64,000 nucleotides of DNA from positions 24,704,001-24,768,000 of the forward strand of contig OX940869.1 in the NCBI GenBank assembly GCA_954871525.1, read 5' to 3'. Below are positions 12,192 to 23,080 of the stretch, piece after piece (position 1 is the first letter of the stretch; every line of letters starts with the position of its first letter). The notes below the pieces were generated by a model. That model did no database searches and had not been told where the DNA came from. It worked only from the letters and a program-made list of their open reading frames with translations. Source of the stretch: Parietaria judaica (lineage: Eukaryota; Streptophyta; Magnoliopsida; Rosales; Urticaceae). A program made the position numbers and the translations under genes.

Positions 12192-15100
12192 CGTCAGGTG
12201 GTACGACATGAGCCATTGTATGAAAGGTTCCGAAGGATGCGAGCCCCTGAGTTCGAGGGGACTACTGACCGTCTTATTGCCGAGGAATGGCTATCGGACA
12301 TTCAAATCATCCTTGATTTTATGGAACTCTCTGACCGAGAGAAGATCCTCTGCACGTCTTTCGTACTTAAGCTTGACGCACGTTATTGGTGGGACTCGAT
12401 CAAATTGAAAAGGAATGTCTCAACTATGACGTGGGAAGATTTTGTTGCCGAATTCAATGCGAAGTACTACAACCCAGCTGTTATGAGGGCACAAGTCGAT
12501 GAGTTTAACAACATAAAGCAAGGCACCATATGCGTCGCTGATGTTGTTCAAAAGTTTGATAAGTTAGCACGACTGTGTCAAGACTTGGTACCCAATGAGC
12601 GTGAGCGTGTCCGTCGGATGATGAACATGTTCCGTGCCGAGATAGCACTTCAGGTTGATTGTGGAGGCTCTCCGCCAGCCACAGTAGCCGATTGTGTTGA
12701 CCGAGCTCTCCGTGCAGAGTACCATTTAGGTCAGACAAAGCTGGAACGCAATCGAGCCTATGAAGCTCATAAGGCAAAGACGCATGAGAAGTCGGTCGAC
12801 AATGGCCAAGGGAAGAACCAGAATAACTCTATGAAACAAGGTGGGGGCCAGTCAAGCGGTCGAAACTTCAAGAGGAAATTTGGAGGGAATAACTCTCCGT
12901 CATTCAAGAAGCACCAAGGGAGCAACCAACAATTCAACAAGAATACTGACGCCCCGAATTGTCCTAAGTGTGGGAGAAGGCATCTTGGCCAGTGCAAGCA
13001 CAATGTTATCACATGTTACGCTTGTGGGAAAGAAGGACATTACGCCAACTCATGCCCAAACAAGACGAAGGGCCACAACCAGAATCGGATCGAAGGGACT
13101 CAGATCAATCAGGGACGACTCGATGCTCCACCCCTAAAGACCAATGCTAGGGTCTATACCATGACGAAGGAAGAAGCTACAGCTGAGACTTCAAATGTGG
13201 TAACAGGTCAGCTCCTCGTTGCTAACATTGAAGCAAATGTATTATTTGATTGTGGTGCATCACATTCGTTTATTTCACACAAGTTTTCGACCAAGGTCGA
13301 TCGACCCAAAGATTTGATAGGAGAAAATTTCTCAGTAGCATTACCTTCTGGGGAGATTTTAATGTCAACTCATTGGATGCGCGCGGTACCGATATATATC
13401 GCTGATAGATTATTATCTGTTAATCTAGTGGTGTTTAATATGCACGACTATGATGTCATTCTCGGGATGGATTTCCTAGGGAAGTACAATGCGGCAATAC
13501 ACTGCAAGGAGCAAAGTGTAGTTTTCAAACCCGAAGGTGATACTAAGTTCGAGTTTGTGGGAAGACCGAGGAAGAAAGTATCGAAGATGTTTTTATCATC
13601 GTTGCAAGCCCAGCGAATGTTAGAAGGAGGATGTATGGGATTCTTAGCTAGCATAGTAGATAAAACTAAGGAAAGGGATACACACGTGGAAATAAGCACA
13701 GTACCGGTTGTTTGCGACTATCCAGACGTGTTCCCTGATGATTTACCGGGACTTCCCCCGGACCACGAAATCGAGTTTGAAATTGATGTTTTTCCAGGGA
13801 CAACCCCCATATCTAAAGCACCTTATCGAATGGCTCCAGCGGAATTAAAGGAGTTGCAAGTTCAACTTCAAGACCTCTTGGATAAAGGAATTATTCGGCC
13901 GAGTCACTCACCTTGGGGAGCCCCAGTTCTATTTGTGAAAAAGAAGGATGGATCTTTTCGAATGTGTATTGACTATCGAGGGCTTAACAAAGTGACAGTG
14001 AAAAACAGATATCCACTCCCCAGGATCGATGACTTATTTGATCAACTTCGTGGTGCGACGGTGTTTTCAAAGATTGATCTACGGTCTGGTTATCACCAAC
14101 TGAAGGTCAAAGGAAGCGACATCGCAAAAACTGCTTTTCGCACTCGCTACGGGCATTACGAATTTTTGGTCATGTCTTTTGGACTCACGAACGCGCCTGC
14201 AGCGTTTATGGAGCTTATGAATCGTGTTTTCAGCGAGTTTTTGGATAAATTTGTTATTGTCTTTATCAATGATATCCTAATTTATTCCAAAACAAAAGAA
14301 GAGCACAAACAACACTTGAGGATTTCTTTACAAATCCTTCGGGATAATAAATTGTATGCAAAGTTCTCCAAGTGTGAATTTTGGTTGAATCAAGTTGCGT
14401 TCTTAGGCCACGTAGTGTCGGCGGCAGGAATCTCAGTTGATCCTGGGAAGATAGAGGCGGTTAATAATTGGAACAAACCAACAAATGTCACAGAGGTGAG
14501 AAGCTTTTTAGGTTTGGCTGGTTATTATCGAAGATTCGTTGAAGGATTTTCGAAGTTAGCTAGCCCTTTAACTGCTCTCACTCGCAAGGACAAAAAGTTT
14601 GAGTGGACGAGTCGATGTGATGAAAGTTTTGAAGAGCTTAAGAAACGTCTTACCACAGCCCCTGTGCTCACTGTTCCATCAGGAGAAGGCGGGTTTGATG
14701 TTTACTGTGATGCGTCGAAGATGGGATTAGGCGCAGTCCTTATGCAAAGCCGAAAGGTAATTGCTTATGCTTCACGACAACTTAAGGACTATGAGAAGAA
14801 TTACCCCACACATGATCTTGAGTTAGCAGCAGTAGTGTTTGCCTTGAAGATTTGGAGACACCATCTCTACGGAGTACCTTGCCAGATTTTCACCGATCAT
14901 AAGAGCCTGAAGTATTTCTTTACCCAAAAGGAGTTAAATATGAGGCAGAGAAGGTGGCTGGAGTTAGTGAAAGATTATGACTGCGATATACAATATCACC
15001 CTGGGAAAGCGAATAAGGTGGCTGATGCCTTGAGTAGAAAACCTGTGGCTACCCTTATGTCTTTGCATTCTATGCCTCAACCCCTTCGAAAACAAATTCA

Positions 15101-16583
15101 AGATTTTGGTCTTGAAATTTGTCAAGGTAAGCTTGCGGCACTCACCCTATCCCCAACAATGTTTGAAAATATGAAAGCATCCCAAGAATTGGATGAAGCA
15201 TTGACTAAGATTAGAGAAGATACCTTTGCTGGCAAGCGACCTAATTTCAGTGTGTCACAAAGTGGGATTCTTTTCTTCAAGGGAAGACTTTGTGTACCGG
15301 GCGATGAAAATCTAAGGGACCAAATTCTTTTTGAGGCTCATAGGACGCCTTATTCTATACATCCGGGGGCAACAAAGATGTATAAGGACTTGAAGGAAAA
15401 ATTCTGGTGGCCAGGATTGAAGAGGGACGTCGCTAATTTTGTTCAGCGATGCTTAACATGTCAAAAAGTAAAGTCCGAACATCAAAGGCCAGCAGGAGAG
15501 CTTCAACCCCTCGAAATACCTGAATGGAAGTGGGAGCATATATCCATGGATTTTGTTGTCGGTCTCCCTAAGACGACAAAAGGATACGATGCAATATGGG
15601 TAATAGTTGATAGACTCACTAAGTGTGCTCATTTCTTGCCCATAAAGGTCACTTTCACTCTATATCAATTAGCCGAATTATACGTCAAAGAGATCGTGAG
15701 ATTGCACGGGATACCAGCTTCCATTGTCTCTGATCGTGATAGCCGTTTCACTTCACGATTTTGGAAATGTGTTCATAAGGAACTGGGCACAAAGTTGAAG
15801 TTTAGCACAGCCTTCCATCCGCAAACCGATGGTCAGACCGAAAGAACGAACCAAACATTGGAGGATATGTTGCGAGCTTGCGTTCTTGACTTCAAAGGTT
15901 CATGGTGTAAATTCCTACCCTTGATCGAATTTTCTTATAATAACAGTTATCAAGCTACGATCGGAATGGCTCCTTATGAAGCTTTATATGGAAGAAAATG
16001 TCAATCTCCAATTCATTGGTACGAGACTGGTGAGAGCAAAATTCTTAGCTCTGATTTTGTCGAGAGCGCGACCAATGCCATTAAGTTGATTCGTCAACGC
16101 ATGGAAGCGGCTCAATCTCGACAAAAGAGCTATGCTAATTTGCGTAGGAGGCCACTTGAATTTAACGTGGGAGATGCTGTTTTTATCAAGATTACGCCAA
16201 TGAGAGGCGTGATGCGTTTTGGGAAAAAGGGAAAGTTGAGCCCGAGATATGTTGGACCTTATGAAATCTTAGAACGCGTTGGCAAAGTTTCTTATAAGTT
16301 GGCGTTATCGCCAGACTTAGCGGCAGTTCATAATGTCTTCCATGTTTCTATGCTTAGAAAATATGTTTCAGACCCATCACACATTCTTGAGCCCGAACCA
16401 GTGCAAGTTAGAGAAGATCTCTCTTATGAAGAGAAGCCGGTTCAAATTCTTGAAAGAAAATATAAAGTTTTGCGCAACAAAGTGATTTCTCTTGTAAAGG
16501 TCCTATGGAATAACCATTCGAAATCAGAAGCGACATGGGAAAGGGAAGACGACATGAAGGTCTCACACCCCGAACTATTCTAA
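12192..16583 (+). pseudogene. Gypsy gag-pol polyprotein (capsid, PR, RT, RNase H, IN, chromodomain-like tail)
   Basis: The frame is open to the TAA at 16581. Residues are numbered from the codon at 12198. The capsid part covers about 1-160. The zinc knuckle [14 protein letters not shown] is near 272, and protease [10 protein letters not shown] has its Asp near 351. RT runs from about 530 with [31 protein letters not shown] and SFGLTNAP. The active site reads FIND at 689-692 in place of F[IV]DD, so the first metal-binding Asp is Asn (codon AAT, 14268-14270). RNase H starts VYCDAS near 838. Integrase has the HHCC finger (about 1047-1100) and all three core acidic residues ([16 protein letters not shown]). 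The C-terminus (EATWERE) resembles a chromodomain. The RT change and the gag stop make this copy probably unable to move by itself. Confidence 0.95.
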
Positions 16584-16607
16584 TTTTCGAGGACGAAAAT
16601 TTTGTAA

Positions 16608-16618
16608 GGATGGAGGGT
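16608..16618 (+). other. Polypurine tract of the Gypsy element
   Basis: AGGATGGAGGG(T) lies directly before the 3' LTR start at 16619, where second-strand priming is expected. Confidence 0.8.
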
Positions 16619-19600
16619 TGTAATACCTTAGTCCTTAGTTAAATACTTTTAAGATGAAAATTTCTCTTTCGTAATGGTTCTATCTTCAGAGACTTGTTTT
16701 GATGCATTGTTGCGATGAAAATCATTTTCTAATGCAATTCTTAGTATCACATTAGTGACTTATGATTTTATGATTGTTTGTGACATGCAATTTGAGTATA
16801 ATTCTATGGACTATTATAGTCAATGTCATAGAAAATCTCGTACCAATGAGTTTTCTATAATTAGAAAAGGTACCAAGACATTCATAAAACTATGATAAGA
16901 AACCTATTCATCATGGGGAACATAAGTTTTAAAGAAGGAACAAAAGATTCATGCCAAAAAAAAAAAAAACGACAGAACAAACTAATACACACGAAGTTTG
17001 ACTATAAAAGTCAACTGTGTGAAAATCAATATTTCCAAGTCCCACATGAATCCAAAAATGTTATTTTTGGAATTTACACAAAAATTTAAGTAAGATAGAT
17101 GTGTTCAAATTTAATTTTCAAACAAGGTCCTCTATTTTTTTGAAAAGTTGCACTATGGCCCTTAATTGCCAAAAAGTTTACAATTATGCCCCTTTTAGAT
17201 TTTGGACTTTACAAACTGATACATGATGGTCAAATTCGTGACTCCCTCTATATATAAGCTGAAATATATAGGCAATCCCTTTCAAATTGGCTTAGAAGTC
17301 AAAAGAAATTCAAAATCCATTTTTGTCATATGTGTTTGTCCTATATACATTCCAAATGGACCAATAACTTCTTTAGGGTGCATGTAAGCCACATGGAACT
17401 TCTATTTCAGCCTTAGCACGCCCTTATTACTCAAAGGAAGCCAAATGGAAGCCTTGAGTGACCTCAAAGATAGCCAAGAACCAATGGAGTCATTTTGAGA
17501 GCATGATTACACTCAAGAGTGTAGTAACATGCATTTCTTTCTCTCTCTTCACACAAATCCGACCCTAACACTCTCTCTAGAGCAGAAACAAACCTCTCTC
17601 ATCCTCCATAACTCTCTTTTGGAAACCCTCATCCATATCTCAAAGAGAACTAACCAAAAACACCACCAAAATATCATCATCTTTTCCAAGAATGAGTAAG
17701 AGGTAAAATGTCCTCTTCCATGTCGATTTTGTCAATGTTTTATTCTGAGAAACTTAATTAATTTATGCCCCTTTTGTTTTATGTTGAAGCCATGAACTTA
17801 TGGAGAAAGAATCGTGAAGATCCGATCTCAAACGCACCATCTTTTCACCTAAACCGAAACCTTGTTCAAAACTCTTGAAATAGGTAAGGAAACCCCCTTG
17901 CATGTGGATTTCTTTTATTCTTTTGATATATGAACTTATGTTCATTATATATCCCCTTCATTCCAGCTCCATTCAAGTCCTTTTATGTCCAAAACGTTGT
18001 GAAGTGCACTCAAGTTCCCAACTACATTTAAGTTCGTAAACTTGTCGAAGATCGTAGAGGAAGGTAACAACTATGAACAAACAATTTAAACCCCTTGATG
18101 AATGGTTTACTTACTGTATTATAATGCTTGTTTAAGCTTTAAAAAAATGCATGCATGTTTGTTTTATGCATAAGTATGAATGTATTATGAAAATCCCTAA
18201 GGTTATGTTGAAAGTATGTCATGCATGCTTGCTGAAATTTTAGTATAAAGATGTCTGTTTTGGTGAGAGGCTTTAACTGATCAAATCAACTCAAAAAAAG
18301 AGAAAATTATACATTTATTTGTAGATATAGATGTCTACTACAACATATCCGATTTTCAAGTCCATGCATGATACGCGTTTTAAGATATGAACCACGCGCT
18401 ATTAGTGTACATGTTATGTTTAACCTCCAGGCAGATCTGGAAGTCATGTCTTATAACGTTTTTATCACCAACTAAAATTTAATATTTTTGTGAAATAAAA
18501 ATGTAGTATGTTTCCTTAGCTTATTATCTGGATAATTACACTGGTTTCATGATTAAAATATTTTTTATCGATTTTATAAAATTCACGGCGTGTAGGTCGC
18601 CGAACTGTTTTTGATTTCCAGACAGATTTGATAAAACTTATTTGAGTAAGAATTTAAGATAATTAAATGATACTATTTTATACTAAACGAAAATCTATGT
18701 TATAATTAAAGTCAGTAGCTAAGTTTTGGCACTGGTTTGATATAAAAATCATTTTTGAACGATTTTATAAAATTCACGGAAAAACGGTCGTCAAGTTAAT
18801 TTTGGTTTCCAAAGTCAGAATTTCCAAGGGTTAAGGGTATACATATGCATGAGATAGTACCTGATACATTATTCCTTGTAGTTTGAAACTAATGACGGGA
18901 AATTAATACCAGGAAACACGTAGTCCGTAAGCTACAACTTACGACGAAAGTAATTTTTCTAAGGACAAAAGGTACGTAAAAGTACTCACCTACAACATGA
19001 CAATAATATGAATTACATATCTTGATCTTTATGACATGGATGTTGATATTATATGATTGATTATATGATGGTTGGATTATGCATATATGAATATCGTTGG
19101 GTGATCATGAAGATTTCCAAATGCGTGTTATGATAATGATGTAAATTATATACGCATATACTTTTATAAGAAAAGTATTTTTTTTAAAAGCGTCGTACCG
19201 AGACTTTTAATGTCTCATATTGGATGCCTCTGAATGTGTCTACGTTATGCATCTTGTTCGATGCCTCTGAACGTATTTACATCATGCATCTTTGCCTCGG
19301 GTGGTCTCGGTGGGTAGCTCCCCCGGTCTCCCGTAGGTGTTTGCGCAAATGGTACGTACGCCGGGCCCAAATATTATTTTAAACATTTATAAGATATATT
19401 TTTAAATGTATTATTGCATCACATGTCGTAAGTTTACCTCTATGTTTGAATTTTGTGATGTGTATGTTTAATTGTGAGCTGCATATGCTTTTGCGTACTG
19501 AGCTTTTTAGCTCACTATAGTCGTGTTGTAGTTACAGGAAAGAAACCTATTGCAGACTAGCGGCGGATGGAGCGGAATTGGCGTGTGCAGTATATACGGT

Positions 19601-19968
19601 GCATACAGTGGTAGAAACGGTTCTTGTAGGTGTTTCCGCAGTTCTTGTATTTCGTACATTTTGTCGAGTGGATTTCCTTTTGTTTTTATCATGGCGAGTC
19701 TTATGTATAAGTCAAATTTCTCGCGTCAACATCCTAAAGATCCGAACTTCATGTTCTAAGTTGTAAGTCGGATAAGTTCAACAATCTAAGAATATTTATC
19801 TTATCTTATGATCCTTGATTATTATCTTAGATAGAAAAGAAAAAAAAATGCGCGCTACAAGTTTTTCTTTACAAAAAAAAAAAAAAAATCCGCCAAAGTG
19901 CTCCTTAAGCTAGGAAAACCTCGAGTCTTGTTTGAGAAGTAATCGACCCGAGAAAAGGGGTCGTTACA
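16619..19968 (+). repeat. 3' LTR of the Gypsy element (3350 bp)
   Basis: Near-identical to the 5' LTR. Differences seen by eye include single bases in the first 110 bases, cagagc/cagaac, gaatgt/gaattt, ttgactt/ttgattt, tacttg/tacctg and cgcatc/cgcgtc, plus homopolymer length changes. It ends GTCGTTACA at 19968, followed by the CACCC target duplication. Confidence 0.95.
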
Positions 19969-20744
19969 CACCCTGCTGTTATAAAGGGAATAATATATAC
20001 CGTATCACTAAAGAGTGCAGCCTCGGGTCTATAGTGGAATCACTTCGAGGTTTGACGAACAACTAGCAGTTCGTTGGAGCTTAAGTGATACGGGTCCATG
20101 GTCCCCAGGATAGCTCCGTAACGGGTGATACGTACGTGATTAAAATACATTCTGGATAATGTTTAATCATTTGGCTTGACTTATAAAACTGAAAGGTCTG
20201 TGGCAGACGTCAGATAGTTTTATCGTTAGCGTGGCAAAAGTACCATATTTTGGTACACGAAATTAACTGATGAAAGAAAGTTAGAATTTAGATTTCCTAT
20301 CAGTACCATGTTGTTGGAAATTAAATTCTAAGCAACTTTGCTTTTTGAACCGAGTCATTTCGACTTACGGTTAGTGATTTATAGATTTTCTAAGTTTATG
20401 ATTGGTTCGATAAACTTTGAAATTAAATCACATGTCACGAATTTAAATGATGGTGTGGCACCATGGCATTTTAATGTGTGATATTGAGATCAGGAAATAT
20501 TAATATAATTTAATTATTTGGATTTAATTATTAATATGTTATTAATAATTAATTAATAATTAATAGATTTATATTAATAAATAAAAATATATATTTATAT
20601 ATATCTTTATATGTGTAAATTCGAATTAGGGTTTCATAATATGAAACCCTAGGCAATTCGAATAATATGATTTGGTCTTTCCATATTTGCGGCATAAGTA
20701 TCAAATGTTTTGGTATCTTGGCAAATCCCTAAAATTAATTTAAT

Positions 20745-21240
20745 CCATTGGATCGGTTATGATTTAATATCAACCGTTGGATTAGGATATTGATAAATTC
20801 GAATTTAATAACTTGGTAACCAAGTTTCATTTTTCGAATTTGGTTAATTAATTATATCTGTTAGATCGGTCTAAGATTTAATCTTTACCGTCGGATTGGA
20901 AATTAATTAATAATATATATTTATATAATTTTCGAATTATAGGTTAAGGATAAAATCGAAATTGTTTTTAATAAATCTTTTTATATTTGATTTTATCTTA
21001 AACTAATTTGATCCATTAGATCGGTTTAAAGATTTATCTCAACCGTTGGATCTAGATAATGATAATTCGAATTTTAATATAAATATATATGATAATTCGA
21101 ATTTAATAAAGATAAGAAGATAAGATTGGATTTTTGATTTATCCAAATCTTTCTTATTTAATTAAATCCCTAATTAATTATATCCATTGGATTTAGATGA
21201 GATTAAATCTGGACCATTGGATTAAGATAATTAATTATAT
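20745..21240 (+). repeat. Four degenerate copies of a partly palindromic U3 motif
   Basis: A motif of about 50 bases recurs near 20745, 20855, 21003 and 21175. Each copy has a left half ending in (T)GGATCGGTT or a decayed form, and a right half resembling AACCGTTGGAT, so the motif is partly self-complementary. Copies 1 and 3 keep the right core intact; copies 2 and 4 have diverged (ACCGTCGGAT, ACCATTGGAT). All lie 60-560 bases before the TATA box of this LTR. Confidence 0.6.
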
Positions 21241-21301
21241 TTAATGTATAGAATTCGAATTTTAGGGAGGGAATTTCTCCAATTCGGTTACGGTTTGAGC
21301 C

Positions 21302-21310
21302 TATAAATAG
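21302..21310 (+). promoter_or_regulatory. TATA box of the solo LTR
   Basis: TATAAATAG lies in a 'gcctataaataggaggc' context, about 570 bases before the right end of the LTR. It is followed by pyrimidine-rich leader-like sequence (CTCTCCCTCTTCCTC). This fits a U3 promoter driving transcription rightwards. Confidence 0.65.
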
Positions 21311-21881
21311 GAGGCTCATTCTACACATTTTTCACACCTTTCCCCAGAGAAAAATTCGAACTCTCCCTCTTCCTCAGGGTCTGCGAATTTTCTCTCTGAT
21401 CTCTCTTTTCTGGTTCGGCTTAGGAGACTATTTCTCCGGAAGCTTAAAAAGAACCATCAGTTAAAATTTTGCGACGGAGTCCTGCCGGCGAAGCCCACGC
21501 TTCGGTACGAGGATTCCAGGAGAATATCCCGGAAGATCACGGGAGTTTCCCTCAGCACTGGCGGAGCCCTGCCCGATTCAGAACGCGCAGCCGGAAGTCG
21601 TCAATTGAGGTATGGCCTTATGCATTGGGTTAATAAATGCAACCATTTACTGCTTTCTATTTATTTCCTATTATGACTAGATTATTAATAATGATATATG
21701 AATATTAAATTACATAATATTTATCAGATCTTGTGAAATGGTTATTATCCGATATCCGGACCGTTGGACGGATACCAAGTTATTCCGCTTTAAATTAATT
21801 TTTTAAATGTTACCCGGACGGTTCGGAGGCTATATTCGTGATAATTTACATGGAATCCGAAACGTGATTCCCAACACTTTC

Positions 21882-22444
21882 TTTATTTGCTTTCATGATA
21901 TGGGAGGTCTGGAATCAAAGGAATAGACAGAGACACGATCATCACAGTAACTTCAAACAAGTTTTCTTTCGAGCAAGAACTCTCTAAAATGACTTCGACC
22001 GTCTTCACAATCTCGTTGGGCGAGCTATTGATTGTGTGGCCCCATCATCTTGGTCCCCTCCGTCAACCCGCAAAATGGAAGGTGAATGTCGATGCGGTTT
22101 TCCCGCTAGATAACAGAAGCATGGGGTTAGGAGGCTGTGTCAGAGATGACAAAGTATGTTTTATCGCTGCTTTTAGTTTAATCCAACCGAAGGTTGCGTC
22201 GGCTTTGGGAGCGGAACTAGAGGCTATTCGCGAAGGTCTAAAATTTTTGTGTCATTGGGGCTTTTCGCCGTGCGAGATTGAATCGGATTCCCAGTCGGCA
22301 ATTGGCTTTTGTGCATGCCCTGAACTGGTGGCGGATGAAGTTGGTTTTACCATTGACGACATAAGACTGTTGGCTTCCCGCTCAAACTCTACTTTTCATT
22401 TTATTCGCAGAAGCGGTAACTTTGCTGCTCACTCTCTTGCTTAA
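21882..22444 (+). pseudogene. LINE ORF2 C-terminal RNase H domain
   Basis: This is the 3' part of the split ORF2. Joining 7169 to 21882 keeps the frame and gives the typical linker LFAFMIWEVWNQRNR. A stop near 21987 and a frameshift around 22060-22080 follow. The RNase H domain (about 22079-22444) shows NVDAVF, GAELEAIREGL, ESDSQSAI and a terminal SGNFAAHSLA, matching plant L1 RNase H with its acidic residues at the expected places. It lies just before the LINE 3' UTR, confirming that the two halves belong to one element. Confidence 0.9.
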
Positions 22445-22587
22445 TATAGCCTTGTATCTTCTATCTCTAATATTTGGTGGGATTCTCCAACTCTTTGTAT
22501 TGTCGACTGTATCATGGCGGACTCCGCCAATGCCCGTTGTGGGCACTAATGAAATTTCAGCTATCCTAAAACAAAAAACAAAAAAAT
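22445..22587 (+). other. LINE 3' UTR and A-rich tail
   Basis: Non-coding sequence after the ORF2 stop, ending in an A-rich run broken by two C residues (about 22567-22587). The next bases (tcgtgcgcaagataatc) belong to different DNA. This marks the 3' end of the LINE and fixes its strand as plus. Confidence 0.75.
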
Positions 22588-22730
22588 CGTGCGCAAGATA
22601 ATCAGACTTCAAACAAAATCATTTATATTATATATATGTATATGTATATAGACAAACAGAAGCGTAAAATCAACGGACGAAGTTCAAAATCCGACGACGA
22701 CGTCAGAGGCTCATAAAGATAAAACAACAA

Positions 22731-23027
22731 TCAAAGCCGGAAGTCCAAACACGATGCCAGAGGCTCATCAGGGGTAGACGACTCCAAAGGCCCAATCCGA
22801 TTACCACGACGGTTAAATTTCAACGACTTGAAATACGCAATGGTAGTCTCAACGACCCCAAGCTTTGCATCAGTCTTGTCAATGACCTCCAGCTTCGCAT
22901 CGGTCGCCTCAACGGCCTCAAGTTTAACCTCAATCGCCTTAAAGACCTCGAATTTCATCTCGGTCGCATAATATATGGTCAAAGTTAGAACCACGAAGGC
23001 TAGATAAAAAAAAAACAAAGGAAGCAA
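22731..23027 (-). CDS. Antisense ORF in the Tat-like 3' region, hypothetical membrane/coiled protein
   Basis: This 98-codon minus-strand frame starts with a hydrophobic segment (MLPLFFFYLAFVVLTLTIYY) that could be a signal anchor. An internally repetitive charged stretch follows, with about 11-residue periodicity (KLEAVEATDA, KLEVIDKTDA, KLGVVETT) and helix-forming composition. It is antisense to the element, between the LINE junction and the tandem arrays, the position described for antisense ORFs of Tat-type elements. I do not recognise a fold, and it may be partial or simply the product of repetitive DNA. Confidence 0.35.
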   Translation of the reverse strand: MLPLFFFYLAFVVLTLTIYYATEMKFEVFKAIEVKLEAVEATDAKLEVIDKTDAKLGVVETTIAYFKSLKFNRRGNRIGPLESSTPDEPLASCLDFRL

Positions 23028-23080
23028 AAAAAACTGACGATCAAAGTCTGATTTAAAAAAAGAAGGTCGGAGAAAAAACG

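Larger units (their letters stand above)
8015..19968 (+). mobile_element. Ty3/Gypsy LTR retrotransposon, chromovirus (Tekay/Del-like), young
   Basis: The 11954 bp element has TGTAATACC...GTCGTTACA termini and the 5 bp target duplication CACCC (8010-8014 and 19969-19973). Two LTRs (8015-11361 and 16619-19968) flank an initiator-tRNA-Met-type primer-binding site, gag, protease, reverse transcriptase, RNase H, integrase, a chromodomain-like tail and a polypurine tract. The LTRs differ by roughly seven substitutions and a few homopolymer indels by eye, so the insertion is recent. The LTR length, gene order and C-terminal tail fit the Tekay/Del chromovirus lineage; that placement is from recall of the family. 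Coding defects are an in-frame stop in gag and a lost catalytic Asp in RT. Confidence 0.95.
7170..21876 (+). mobile_element. Probable solo LTR (2.75 kb) inserted in the LINE, itself interrupted
   Basis: The inserted DNA begins TGTTGG and ends CCAACA, a perfect 6-base terminal inversion. It is flanked by the 5 bp target duplication CTTTC (7165-7169 and 21877-21881). Without the Gypsy element nested in it (8015-19968 plus one CACCC copy), 2748 bases remain. They hold no ORF, primer-binding site or polypurine tract, but they do contain a TATA box at 21302, about 570 bases before the right end. One U3-R-U5 unit, i.e. a solo LTR left by recombination between two LTRs, explains this best. A non-autonomous element with unrecognised LTRs is the alternative. 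The plus strand follows the TATA box. Confidence 0.8.
2177..22587 (+). mobile_element. L1-type LINE (non-LTR retrotransposon), interrupted
   Basis: The order is ORF1 with a DUF4283-like region and zinc knuckle, then ORF2 with an apurinic-type endonuclease, reverse transcriptase, zf-RVT-like region and C-terminal RNase H, a short 3' UTR and an A-rich tail (about 22567-22587). This is the usual layout of plant L1 elements. The 5' boundary is uncertain and may lie before the window; I used the first ORF1 start. A 14.7 kb insertion (7170-21876) splits ORF2. Several stops and frameshifts show the copy is dead and older than the insertion's innermost layer. No target-site duplication of the tail flank was found upstream. 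Confidence 0.9.

Noticed and set aside
21989..22444. Stand-alone RNase H gene
   Set aside because: It joins in order with the LINE ORF2 that ends at 7169, so it is the C-terminal domain of that pseudogene.
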